A stretch of DNA of 64,000 bases from Galeopsis tetrahit (taxonomy: Eukaryota; Streptophyta; Magnoliopsida; Lamiales; Lamiaceae), in contig OY776129.1 in assembly GCA_963675135.1 (NCBI GenBank), forward strand, positions 77,899,348-77,963,347, read 5' to 3'. The notes beneath the pieces are model-generated. The model had not been told where the DNA came from and did not search any database. It saw nothing but the letters and a program-made list of their open reading frames with translations. Positions 32,779-42,446 of this stretch are shown in pieces (position 1 is the stretch's first letter; each line of letters starts with the position of its first letter). A program made the translations under genes and the position numbers.

Positions 32779-35103
32779 CTAACAGCTTTCTCCAGGTAGA
32801 TCACCATACAAGGTGTCCATTTCAGCAGCATCATCATCATCTCCTTCATCAACAAAGTAAGTAGATGCAAGGTGTGCAACTACATCAGTAACAGCAGCAT
32901 CTCCAGCAGCATCAGGTCCATCACCAGCATCAGCAGCAGCTGGAACTCCATCATCATGTATCTCCTCAATGACTACACTGGAGTTGGATGGTGGTGGTAC
33001 TCCCCCTGTTGTAGGTGAAAGGAGGTTGGTCCACCTGTCCTTCAGGAACTGAAGTTCATCTATAGTTTCCTGCAAGTGTTGGAGTTGGAGTTTGATGAAT
33101 TCCTGTGAAAGATACACATTACCAGAAATGTTGATACGGATGTTCTCAACATTTGGGGTTGCATTTCTGTGTCTTGGTCTGGATGACTCAGGATGATCAG
33201 TAGTTGAGGGTCTGGTTGGTTCTGGTTGAGCAGAAGTAGAGGGTCTTTGCTGATGTTCAGTACCAGGAGCAATCAAAGGCAGATCAATTACTCTATCCCC
33301 AGTGAGTAAGGCAGGAGCTATGGCCAATAGTGGAACTCTCCCCCTCAACACATCAGTGTTCTTGGCAACAAATCCATGATGCCTCAAGTAATTAGAAATC
33401 AGAACAGGATAGGGTAAATTGCCTTTTTCAGAAACTCTCCCAGTAAATCTCATCATATGTTGGAATATTGTGAGACCCAAATTAAACTTCTTAAGCACAG
33501 AAATCCTATATATCAAAACAGCTTGGTCCTTAGTGATCTTGGTGGTATTTGTGGTGGGAATCCAATTGTAGATAATGAGTTTGTATAACACAGAGTGTAG
33601 GGAAGTGAGGTCTTTGGCTAGCATGTGTCTAGTCCATTTAACTACCCTACCAGCAGTTATAGCAGAAATGACCACATCCATGTCAGGTTCTTCATCAACC
33701 TCAACATTGGGAATTTCTAAAAACTCATTTATCAATTCAGGAGTAAAAGGTACATCCCTCCCCCTAAAATTAACAGTCCCATACCACTTAGAAGATCTCC
33801 TACCAGTGCTCTTTTTCAAACATGCATAGAATTCATATGCCCAATTTGTCAAGAAAGATTCACCAAAATTCACAGCATGCATCAAATTCCTTTCTTCTAA
33901 GAAACTAACCATGCCTTTACTATCAAAATCAGGTATATTGATCCTCTTCTCTATCAACAATTTTTTCTTAGAATAAATGGCCAATCTATTCTCTAGAGTA
34001 TCAAGATCATCAGAAATACCTTCCTCTTCAGATGCCAGGTTATCTGAGCTGGGAGTAGAGCTTTTAACAGAGCTCTGTTCAGGGCTGCTTGCTGCACTGG
34101 AAGAGCTATCCCCACTGCCACCATCTTCAGGTTCTGGTGCAGCTCCCTTTGCAGCAGCATTGTGCTCAGCATTTTTCTTTAGAGACTCCAGAATGTCTCT
34201 CAAGCATCTTTCAGAATCAGAATTGGATTCTGACTCAGCTGGTTCATTTTCAGTGATCATCTTTTCTTTGCCTTTTGGTTCAGCAACAAACTTTCCTTTC
34301 CTTTGCTTTTCAGCATCAACCTTCTTTTTGGATTTTTCAGCAGCAGCAGTCTTAGCTTTCTTTGATTTCTCAGCAACAACAGGAGCTTCATCTTCAGAGT
34401 CTGTGAACACTTGGATAGGTTCACCAGCATCAGCTCCAGCTTTCTTCTTCTTCCTCATAGATTCAGAGTAATCTATTCGGGTAAACACACGGTTTGACCT
34501 CCTCCTTCTTTGTACAGGGCTTCTCTGTCTTTTCCCTTTTTGTGCATTCTTCTTTAGAGGAATGGGAGCAGACTCATCAGAGACAGAGAGTGAGGAATTT
34601 GTACCATCATCAGAAGCTTCAGCATCCTCCATTTCGACATCCTCAGAATTAGATGCATCAGCACTAGCTTCTTCTTCAGCAACGGTTTCCACATTCCGTT
34701 CCGGTGCAGCTGGTTCAGTAGGGTTTGAAGAATTGGGGGTTTTTGCAGCAGCAGCCATTTGGGCAGTTTGTTCGGCCAAATAGCTCGAGATATCCACAGT
34801 AATATCTCCAAACTTCATCACAGGTAGATGACCAGTAGTCCGAAGAGTGTTGGATACCTCTTCAACAGCCCTAGTGAATTCTTCAACTGTCGAATCTTGT
34901 GGGATGAGGGTAGTTGGAGGAGTGGTTTGAGGAGTGGGAATGGTTGTTGATGGTGTTGCAGAGACATTCGAGTCAGCATTTGAAGCAGTAGAGTTTTGTG
35001 AAGCCATGAAAGCAAGAAGATTGAGAGAATTTTGGGCGTTTTGATCGGAAGATTCAGGAGAAGAGTGTGAGTGAGAGTGTGATCGAGGGTGGTTTCCAGC
35101 CAT
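32779..35103 (-). CDS. Extra ORF of Copia element with plant transposon-associated domain, 774 aa
   Basis: One uninterrupted frame. Residues 1-190 are Ser/Thr/Pro- and acid-rich, 190-275 basic (QKGKRQRSPVQRRRR, MRKKKK; possible nuclear localisation), 290-370 Ser/Glu-rich. Residues about 390-590 form a folded block (KWYGTVNFRGRDVPFTPELI, WTRHMLAKDLTSLHS, GLTIFQHMMRF) that resembles the 'putative plant transposon protein' domain found in many plant retroelements. A short coiled coil (LQLQHLQETIDELQFLKDRW) lies at about 672-691. No signal peptide or membrane helix is seen, so an envelope-like role is not supported. The same strand as gag-pol, 927 bases downstream; it probably needs a spliced or subgenomic RNA. 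The function is unknown. Confidence 0.8.
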   Translation of the reverse strand: MAGNHPRSHSHSHSSPESSDQNAQNSLNLLAFMASQNSTASNADSNVSATPSTTIPTPQTTPPTTLIPQDSTVEEFTRAVEEVSNTLRTTGHLPVMKFGDITVDISSYLAEQTAQMAAAAKTPNSSNPTEPAAPERNVETVAEEEASADASNSEDVEMEDAEASDDGTNSSLSVSDESAPIPLKKNAQKGKRQRSPVQRRRRSNRVFTRIDYSESMRKKKKAGADAGEPIQVFTDSEDEAPVVAEKSKKAKTAAAEKSKKKVDAEKQRKGKFVAEPKGKEKMITENEPAESESNSDSERCLRDILESLKKNAEHNAAAKGAAPEPEDGGSGDSSSSAASSPEQSSVKSSTPSSDNLASEEEGISDDLDTLENRLAIYSKKKLLIEKRINIPDFDSKGMVSFLEERNLMHAVNFGESFLTNWAYEFYACLKKSTGRRSSKWYGTVNFRGRDVPFTPELINEFLEIPNVEVDEEPDMDVVISAITAGRVVKWTRHMLAKDLTSLHSVLYKLIIYNWIPTTNTTKITKDQAVLIYRISVLKKFNLGLTIFQHMMRFTGRVSEKGNLPYPVLISNYLRHHGFVAKNTDVLRGRVPLLAIAPALLTGDRVIDLPLIAPGTEHQQRPSTSAQPEPTRPSTTDHPESSRPRHRNATPNVENIRINISGNVYLSQEFIKLQLQHLQETIDELQFLKDRWTNLLSPTTGGVPPPSNSSVVIEEIHDDGVPAAADAGDGPDAAGDAAVTDVVAHLASTYFVDEGDDDDAAEMDTLYGDLPGESC

Positions 35104-36030
35104 TAAGAGGGATCGGTTGGGTTTTCAAGGTAGGTTTTTGAGAGTGTATGTAGTCAATTTGGGAAATACACGGCCAAAGAGCAGTTTCTGCAAATACAGT
35201 ACTTAACAAACTCGAAAAACACAATTAACAAATAAGTGACCTCTTATGTTTGATATTTATAGAGAGAGTAATGTAGTTGGAGGTTAAGAAAATAAACAGA
35301 AGAATTAATCTAGCAATTTCGAAAGTGCTCCACATTTTTAGCCACAACCTAGATCATGGTTAATTAGTGAAAAAAAAAAACAATTAATTAAATTAGATTA
35401 AAGAAACTTCCAGAATTTGCCTAAATAAAATCGCATAATCTGAATAAGAAATAGATAAGGGTCAGTAATTAATTAAATAAATAAAATGAATCTCAATAAA
35501 TAATTAAATAATTACACAGATAAAAATAAATTCGAATCAGGCAATGTTGTGCTCAAAACTGTTACAAACACCTCAACACGGTTTTTACATGAATTTGCTT
35601 CATTTGTGTTGCACCATATTTTTTTCTTTTTGTGTTATAGCATCTAATTTGTATTGATCCATTGTTCCTGTAGAGTACATCGTAGTAGCGAACTCCGTGC
35701 CCCATACTTACTTAATGGATTACAAATATGTTGATGTTTTTACCAAATATCACCTTTTGAAAAGAAGACATCGTAGTAGCGAACTCCGTGCTCCATAGTT
35801 ACTCAGTGATTTGGTACATCTTTTAGTATGCTAATAACATTCTCATTTTTTTGCATTTGAGAGGTGTAAGACATGTTTATTTTTGCACTCCAGGGTTCTT
35901 AGATTCGTAGATATTTTACAAAGGAATTATTTAACTAAGTAAGAAATAAATTCAACTTATAAAATTTATACAACCCATGATGTTGTCCCAAATGCTGACG
36001 CATTTGTGACAACATCCATCCGAATTCTTT
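35104..36030. other. Non-coding gap between gag-pol and extra ORF
   Basis: AT-rich. A direct repeat containing CATCGTAGTAGCGAACTCCG occurs near 35,678 and again near 35,768. No open frame of note. Confidence 0.6.
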
Positions 36031-39000
36031 TCAGATAGTGCTCATGCCAAGAGATTTCCTCAAGATAGAGAATCTCTCATGGTCTAAGGCTTTAGTAAAG
36101 ATATCAGCATTCTGTTTTTCAGTAGGTACATACTCCAACTTAACAATATTCTTCTCTACTAAATCTCTCATAAAATGGTGTCTTATGCTAATGTGCTTTG
36201 TGAGTGAGTGTTGTACAGGATTTTTAGAAATGTTAATGGCACTAGTATTATCACAAAAGATAGTAAGTATACCATTCTCAATACCATAGTCATGGAACAT
36301 CTTGCTCAGCCACAAGAGTTGTGTGCAGCAGCTTCCAGCAGCAATATACTCAGATTCTGCAGTGGATTGTGAAACACAATTCTGTTTCTTGTTGTGCCAT
36401 GATACAAGATTGTTTCCCATGTAAAAACATCCTCCACTCGTACTCTTTCTATCATCTATGTCTCCAGCCCAATCAACATCACTATAGCCAATCAAAATGT
36501 TGTTGGTGTCCTTAGTATACCAGATTCCAAGGTCACTTGTTCCTGAAACATACTTGATGATTCTCTTCACAGCATTCAGGTGTGATTCCTTTGGATTTGC
36601 TTGGTACCTAGCACAAACACACACACTGTACATAATATCTGGTCTACTAGAGGTTAAATACAGTAAACTACCTATCATGGATCTGTAAAATGTTGGATCA
36701 ACATCTGTTCCAGCACTATCTTTGCAAAGTTTCAAAGTAGATCCCATAGGAGTTTTCATTGGTTTTGAATTCTCAAGACCAAATCTTTTAACCAAGTTCT
36801 TAGCATACTTACTCTGGGAGAAGAAAATACCATCACTGCACTGTTTGATTTGAAGACCTAGAAAGTAATTCAAGTCTCCAACCATACTCATTTCAAATGT
36901 TGCAGTCATTGCCTCAACAAAATTACTCAACATTTTATCACAAGTAGAACCAAACACAATGTCATCAACATATATTTGTGCAATAAGTAAATCTCCTTCA
37001 GTGTGCTTAATGAACAAAGTTCTATCAGCTTCTCCTCTAATAAATCCATATTCCAAAAGAAAGTCAGTAAGCCTACCATACCATGCTCTAGGAGCTTGTT
37101 TAAGACCATACAATGTTTTCTTAAGTTTATATACATGATCAGGATACTGTGGATCTTCAAATCCTTTAGGTTGTTCAACATATGCTTCTTCATTCAATAT
37201 GCCATTTAGAAATGCAGCCTTTACATCCATTTGATGAAGTTTAATATCAATAAAACATGCAATAGCTAGCAGTAATCTAATAGATTCTATCCTAGAAACA
37301 GGTGCAAAAGTCTCATCAAAATCAACTCCTTCAACTTGGGTGTAACCTTGTGCTACTAACCTAGCCTTGTTTCTAACAATATTACCAGATTCATCAGTTT
37401 TATTCTTGAATATCCACTTTGTTCCAATGACATTAGTATGACTAGGTCTTGGAACAAGTGTCCATACTTCATTTCTTTCAAACTGACCAAGTTCTTCATG
37501 CATAGCATTAATCCAGTTTTCATCAGTTAAGGCTTCTTTAGCACTCTTAGGTTCAATTTCAGATAAATAGCATTCAGCATTTACAATGTTACACATAGAA
37601 GACATGCATATTGTTCTTACCACATCTACCTTGTTTGATCTTACTCTTCCTCTTGTTTGCACTCCAACTGTAGCATCACCTATGATCTGGTCAGAAGGAT
37701 GACTTTTACCTATTCTTGAAGAAGGATTCGTTTTGGGAATGTACTGGTCATTCTGTGAAGTTACAGCTGTCTGTTCTGTAGATGTTGACCCAGATGTGTT
37801 AACATTTGGTGCAACATTCTCAGACTTCAGTGTATTCTCAGAAGTGTCAGTAACCTGTGATACATCTTCTTCATCTTTGTCATCTGTAAGACCTTTATCA
37901 TCATCAAACACAACATTAACAGATTCTTGAACAGTGTTAGTTCTAAGGTTATATACTCTATAAGCTTTACTATTTCTAGAATAGCCTAAAATGAAACCTT
38001 TATCACTTTTAGAATCAAACTTATGAAGTTGATCCCTATCATTCAGAATATAACACACACAACCAAATACATGAAAGTATTTCACACTTGGTTTTCTGTT
38101 GTTCAAAATCTCATATGGTGTTTGACTTGTGCCAGAACGAATAAAAACCCTATTAATAACATGACATGCAGTATTCAATGCTTCTCCCCAAAATTTCTTA
38201 GCAAGACATTTGGATGTTAGCATAACTCTAGCCATTTCTTGTAAAGTTCTATTCTTTCTTTCAACAATTCCATTTTGTTGTGGAGTTTTAGGAGATGAAT
38301 ATTCTTGCAAGATACCCTTTTTATCACAGAAATCATTAAACATGTTGTTTTCAAATTCCCTACCATGATCAGTTCTAATACGGCCAACTTTCAAGTTAAA
38401 CACATTTTTGAACCTCTTATAAAGAATTTTAAATGCAGCAAATGCTTCAGATTTGTCTCTTAAAGACTCTACCCAGGTATATCTAGAAAAATCATCTACC
38501 ACAACTAAGGAATACCTCTTTCCTCCAATGCTTTCAGTTTCCATAGGACCCATCAAGTCCATGTGCAGTAATTCAAAACATCGATGTGTAGTACAATGTG
38601 ACAGCATTTTGTGCGACATTCTTACCTGCTTACCTTTTTGGCATGGTCCACATACAGTGTTGTTGTGAAGATTTAGTTTTGGAATTCCTTTTACTGCATC
38701 TGCTTTGATTAGTCTATTCATTGCTCTGTAATTTGCATGGCCCAATCTTTGATGCCATAAGACATTTTCATCATATTTTGACAAGTTGCACATATTTGTT
38801 CCAATAAGATAGCAATTATCAGCTGACCTAGTACCAGTCATGACACAAACTTCATCTTTATTAAGAACATAACATGAGTCTTTATCAAATTTCACATGCA
38901 AATTATCATCACAAAGTTGACTAATGCTAATCAGATTTGCAAGTAAGCCATCAACATGTAAGACATTTTTAAGCTTAGGAAAACCTTTAACATTCAAAGT

Positions 39001-40983
39001 TCCTTTACCAAGAATCTTTCCTTTAGAACCTCCACCATATGTAACATTACCACTATTCAAGATCACATAATCAGATAAGAAATCAGTACGACCTGTCATA
39101 TGTCTAGAACAACCACTATCAAAATACCAAGAATCAGGTAGACATGTTTTTAAGGAGGTATGAGCAACATTACAGGTAGTTTTTGGTTTCCATGCAGATT
39201 TCATAAACTGTTTACCAGAATGTGACAGTTTTTTATGCAGCATTTTCAAAGTTCTCTGTTCTTCAAACAATTTCATGCAGTAAGGACGAATATGACCAAC
39301 TTTAGCACAGTAATGACATATATACTTCCTCTTAACCTTGTGAGGGTCTGATTGTGCAGATGTTGCATCAAATGTGACAACATTTGCATTCACAAATTTC
39401 ACAGGTTTTCTAAATTTATCAGAAATAGAAGCAGTAGTACCATCATAACCTAAACCATGAGTATTAGACTTACCAGTAGCTATAGCATTATTTACCTCAG
39501 AAGCACTCTTGGAATATTTCTTGAAACATAAGGTGGAATTCATCAAATTCTCCTTTAAGTTACAGATTTCCAGATCTCTTTTGGTAAGAATAACCTCTAG
39601 CTTGGTGATTGTGTCCTTCAGATCCTCATTCTCTTTATTCAAGGAATTAAGAGTGAGTTTCTGATTGTTCCAATCATCTAACAGCTTTTGGTGTTCATTG
39701 TCATCAGTCCTTTTTCCTGCATCATCAACTAAACCATTAAAACAGTTCAAATCTGGGTGACTCTGTTCTGATGTTGCTGTAGATGTTGAAGCATCAGGTA
39801 CAGCATCAGAATCTGTTTCATCCAGATCATCATCAGAGGAATCATTATAATCAATTCTGGTAAAATTAGAATATTCATTCTGATTTAATTCATCAAGATC
39901 ATCATCATCAGATTCATCACTCAAGGTAGCACTAAAGTTCAGCTTTTGCTTAAGTCTAGTATTGGCACATTCATTTGCATAATGGCCATAACCAGAACAA
40001 GCATTGCATTGAACTGATTTTCGAAATTCAGGATCATACCTTGGTTTACCTTCACTCTTTGATGGTCTTGGTGTGAATTGAGCTTTCCTCCTTTCTGGTT
40101 GAGGTGTTGATGTATTGATTTGAATCTTAGGCTGAATGTTTCTAGATTTGTTCACAGATTTCTTAAGAAACTTGTTAAAATGCTTAGTGAGCAAGGCAAC
40201 ATTGTTAGGATTTTTGAGACATACATCGAGCAGTTCTTCATCAGTGTCAACTTCAGTAATGATGGGTTGAACTTCAGAAGTGTTTGATGTTTCCCCTTTA
40301 AAAGCCACAACTTTCTTATCAGCATTAGCTTCATCATCTTGATTAGTGTTTATCTCATATGTCCTAAGAATACTCACTAACTCATTTTGACTTAGCTTAT
40401 CTGTATCTTTTGCCTCTTCAATAGCACAAATTTTAGCATCAAATCTTTTAGGAACAGATCTTAATATCTTATGAACTACTCTAACATTAGAAATAGGGTC
40501 ACCAAGAGAATGTGATTCATTGATAATCTCACTTAACCTTTCATTGTAGGCTGTAATTGTTTCATCTTCCCTCATTCTGAGATTCTCAAATTTTGTCCCC
40601 AACATTCGAAGCTTAGTTCTTCGAACACTTTCTGAACCTTCACAATGCTCTTGCAACCTGTCCCATGCATCTTTAGAAGTAGAACAGTTAGATATAATTT
40701 TAAACATTGAAACATCAACAGAAGTAAAAATAGCATTTAAAGCTTTAGAATTGTAGCTTGCTGTTGTTATTTCATCAGCCGTCCAGTCAACTTCTCTCTT
40801 GAGTTGTATTTCACCATCTGCGTCTGCTGGTCTTTTTGGAGCTTCCCAACCTGTAAGAACAGTCCTCCAAGCACGTTCATCAACTGACTTGATGTACATA
40901 CGCATCTTAGGCTTCCAATAGGCATAATTCGAACCATCTAAAACGGGTGGCCTAAGTGCCGTGGATATGTGATGTGTTTCCAT
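36031..40983 (-). CDS. Copia gag-pol polyprotein, intact, 1650 aa
   Basis: Single open frame. Gag (UBN2-type) spans about residues 15-215. Two CCHC zinc knuckles lie at 326-339 (CNACSGYGHYANEC) and 556-569 (CHYCAKVGHIRPYC), with a coiled coil between them at about 430-480. The aspartic protease signature FDSG is at 621-624. The integrase zinc region (LWHQRLGHANY, CGPC) precedes the catalytic D809, D872 and E908 with the expected 35-residue D-E spacing. Reverse transcriptase covers about 1170-1410, with YVDD at 1338-1341. The RNase H domain has D1502, E1543 and D1578. No stop or frameshift and all catalytic residues present, so an autonomous element is plausible. The domain order protease-integrase-RT-RNase H defines Ty1/Copia. 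Confidence 0.95.
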   Translation of the reverse strand: METHHISTALRPPVLDGSNYAYWKPKMRMYIKSVDERAWRTVLTGWEAPKRPADADGEIQLKREVDWTADEITTASYNSKALNAIFTSVDVSMFKIISNCSTSKDAWDRLQEHCEGSESVRRTKLRMLGTKFENLRMREDETITAYNERLSEIINESHSLGDPISNVRVVHKILRSVPKRFDAKICAIEEAKDTDKLSQNELVSILRTYEINTNQDDEANADKKVVAFKGETSNTSEVQPIITEVDTDEELLDVCLKNPNNVALLTKHFNKFLKKSVNKSRNIQPKIQINTSTPQPERRKAQFTPRPSKSEGKPRYDPEFRKSVQCNACSGYGHYANECANTRLKQKLNFSATLSDESDDDDLDELNQNEYSNFTRIDYNDSSDDDLDETDSDAVPDASTSTATSEQSHPDLNCFNGLVDDAGKRTDDNEHQKLLDDWNNQKLTLNSLNKENEDLKDTITKLEVILTKRDLEICNLKENLMNSTLCFKKYSKSASEVNNAIATGKSNTHGLGYDGTTASISDKFRKPVKFVNANVVTFDATSAQSDPHKVKRKYICHYCAKVGHIRPYCMKLFEEQRTLKMLHKKLSHSGKQFMKSAWKPKTTCNVAHTSLKTCLPDSWYFDSGCSRHMTGRTDFLSDYVILNSGNVTYGGGSKGKILGKGTLNVKGFPKLKNVLHVDGLLANLISISQLCDDNLHVKFDKDSCYVLNKDEVCVMTGTRSADNCYLIGTNMCNLSKYDENVLWHQRLGHANYRAMNRLIKADAVKGIPKLNLHNNTVCGPCQKGKQVRMSHKMLSHCTTHRCFELLHMDLMGPMETESIGGKRYSLVVVDDFSRYTWVESLRDKSEAFAAFKILYKRFKNVFNLKVGRIRTDHGREFENNMFNDFCDKKGILQEYSSPKTPQQNGIVERKNRTLQEMARVMLTSKCLAKKFWGEALNTACHVINRVFIRSGTSQTPYEILNNRKPSVKYFHVFGCVCYILNDRDQLHKFDSKSDKGFILGYSRNSKAYRVYNLRTNTVQESVNVVFDDDKGLTDDKDEEDVSQVTDTSENTLKSENVAPNVNTSGSTSTEQTAVTSQNDQYIPKTNPSSRIGKSHPSDQIIGDATVGVQTRGRVRSNKVDVVRTICMSSMCNIVNAECYLSEIEPKSAKEALTDENWINAMHEELGQFERNEVWTLVPRPSHTNVIGTKWIFKNKTDESGNIVRNKARLVAQGYTQVEGVDFDETFAPVSRIESIRLLLAIACFIDIKLHQMDVKAAFLNGILNEEAYVEQPKGFEDPQYPDHVYKLKKTLYGLKQAPRAWYGRLTDFLLEYGFIRGEADRTLFIKHTEGDLLIAQIYVDDIVFGSTCDKMLSNFVEAMTATFEMSMVGDLNYFLGLQIKQCSDGIFFSQSKYAKNLVKRFGLENSKPMKTPMGSTLKLCKDSAGTDVDPTFYRSMIGSLLYLTSSRPDIMYSVCVCARYQANPKESHLNAVKRIIKYVSGTSDLGIWYTKDTNNILIGYSDVDWAGDIDDRKSTSGGCFYMGNNLVSWHNKKQNCVSQSTAESEYIAAGSCCTQLLWLSKMFHDYGIENGILTIFCDNTSAINISKNPVQHSLTKHISIRHHFMRDLVEKNIVKLEYVPTEKQNADIFTKALDHERFSILRKSLGMSTI

Positions 40984-41043
40984 TGCTAACCTACACTAAA
41001 AACACACTTGACCAAAGATCTAACCTAGTGTCGTCAGGTATCA

Positions 41044-41055
41044 GCTCTGATACCA
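41044..41055 (-). promoter_or_regulatory. Primer binding site (initiator tRNA-Met)
   Basis: The minus strand reads TGGTATCAGAGC two bases inside the 5' LTR, complementary to the 3' end of plant initiator tRNA-Met and standard for Copia elements. Confidence 0.93.
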
Positions 41056-41057
41056 AC

Positions 41058-41918
41058 TGAAAGTGTGTGGTGGTGTTAAGTGTATGAAGTGTTTAAGTTT
41101 AAGTAGAATAATGTTGTACTAAATGTTGTGACAATTGGTACAACACTGACTCTAACAGAATATCAGAAATTAAGATTCACACAGCGGAAGACTTGAAACA
41201 CTAAAAACAAACGTGACACAATGGAAATAATTTTCACATAGATTTTATAAATAAAAATCTATGCTAGCCTTACGGCGAAAAACAATACTTATCTTCAAGT
41301 ACAAATGTTGTGTGAAATGTTACAGCATTAACATTCACAACAGAAACTACAAACGAGGCAGGTGCCTTGTTCTAAAAACGAACTAAGTGTATAATGTATA
41401 CACTGTCGAAATGCCTAGTCTATCTAAAGATTACACTCTCAATAGATAAGAAGACACACAGCCATACGGGTGGGATACGAACGTATGATCTAAAAGGTAG
41501 TTCTACTGGCCACAATTCCTAACAGGGATATACGCTCGGTCTAGGAAGTTGATCGAATAGAGTACACTGATTTGAGAAGCCTTCCATCGGTATTTATAGT
41601 AGTGGGGTGCTGATTCTAGAGGCTTCCACAATGAGGTCCTATTTTTTAGGAACTCAACTTCCATGATCTTTCTAGATCTTTCTTGAATGCTTCAGGTCGT
41701 TCCAAATGGTTCCAGGCCGTTCTAGTATGTTCTCCAATGTTCTGGAATCTTCCAGGTTCCAGATCCTTGTAGAAGCTTCTAGATCCTGCCAGAAATGCGA
41801 CAACATTTAGATCAACATTTAATGTAGCATTTCAGAAAAGACTTAGAAAAAATCTCGGAAGGTCAAATTAAGATGTTGTTGATAATGTTAAGGCATTTAA
41901 GGATTAACAACATCAACA
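41058..41918 (-). repeat. 5' LTR of Copia element (right)
   Basis: 861 bp, TG...CA, followed by CTTAG (41919-41923). Differences from the left LTR that I can see: TCTATC for TCTATA, GATTC for GATTT, GCTTC for GCTCC, CGTTC for CGTGC, GATGT for GATGC, CATCA for CATCT. Confidence 0.97.
41591..41779 (-). promoter_or_regulatory. LTR promoter: TATA box with upstream heat-shock elements
   Basis: On the minus strand CTATAAATA (41599-41591) is a near-consensus TATA box. Upstream of it lie heat-shock element modules: TTCTTGAA (41680-41687), a three-module TTCTGGAATCTTC (41740-41752) with another TTC at 41757, and GAAGCTTC (41772-41779). Alternating TTC and GAA separated by two bases is the binding site of heat-shock factors, as known for the heat-activated Arabidopsis Copia element ONSEN. 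The same set is in the 3' LTR at positions 9795 lower. Confidence 0.65.
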
Positions 41919-41923
41919 CTTAG

Positions 41924-42107
41924 GAATTTTCCGCTGTGGGATATTAGTGTGGTTAGACGAAATGCTAATAGTGTAGCACACTCTTTTGCTCGGAATTCTC
42001 GTTTCTTTGAGAGTCCGCATAGTTGGGAAGAGCCTCCAGAGTTTGTGGATGGACTTCTTGCAAATAAATTAAAGTGCTTGTTTTGCTTTCAAAAAAAAAA
42101 AAAAAAT
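41924..42107 (+). mobile_element. LINE ORF2 fragment, right part with poly-A tail
   Basis: This continues the RNase H domain cut by the Copia insertion (VVRRNANSVAHSFARNS, then WEEPPEFVDGLL), ends with a stop region and a poly-A run at about 42,092-42,107. The frame resumes correctly across the CTTAG target, which shows that the Copia element landed in an existing LINE copy. Confidence 0.85.
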
Positions 42108-42446
42108 TAAATACAATTTTTCAATATAATAATAGTTATCACTTTTCAGTAACAAAAATAACACGTTTCAATAATAATAGTTACCACTTTTCAATAATAA
42201 TTGTTACAACTTTTCAGTAATAAAATTTTCACTTTTCACTATTAAAGATTACACTTTTTAGTTACAAAATTACCACTTTTCTATAATGAGAAGTACAATT
42301 TCAGTACCACTTTTCAACAATAAGAATTACACTTTTCAGTAACGAAATCTACCACTTTCAATAATGAAAATTACACTTTTCATTACATTTTTCAGTTAAA
42401 ATATCTACCACTTTTCAATAATAAAAATTACACTTTTTAGTTAAAA
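42108..42446. repeat. Minisatellite with ACTTTTCA-AATAA motif, left part
   Basis: Irregular tandem repeats of roughly 30-55 bp built from CACTTTTCAATAATA and TTACACTTTTCAGTAAC. The array resumes at 43,251-43,400 beyond Helitron C, so the Helitron inserted into it. Confidence 0.75.

Larger units (their letters stand above)
31258..41923 (-). mobile_element. Full-length Ty1/Copia retrotransposon, possibly SIRE/Maximus-like
   Basis: 10,656 bp between CTTAG target duplications (31258-31262 and 41919-41923). Order on the minus strand: 5' LTR 41918-41058, primer binding site TGGTATCAGAGC (41055-41044), gag-pol 40983-36031, a 0.9-kb gap, a 774-aa extra ORF 35103-32779, polypurine tract TTGGGGGAGAT (32134-32124), 3' LTR. 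AGGGGGAG-like tracts recur near 32,770, 33,000 and 33,340. An extra ORF behind pol and repeated polypurine tracts recall Sireviruses (inference). Low LTR divergence (about 0.7 percent) means a recent insertion. Confidence 0.93.

Noticed and set aside
33575..34783. Plus-strand open frames opposite the 774-aa ORF
   Set aside because: Antisense shadows of a Ser/Ala-rich coding region.
32779..35103. Envelope gene of the Copia element
   Set aside because: No signal peptide, membrane helix or glycoprotein-like features; the only folded block resembles a plant transposon-associated domain.
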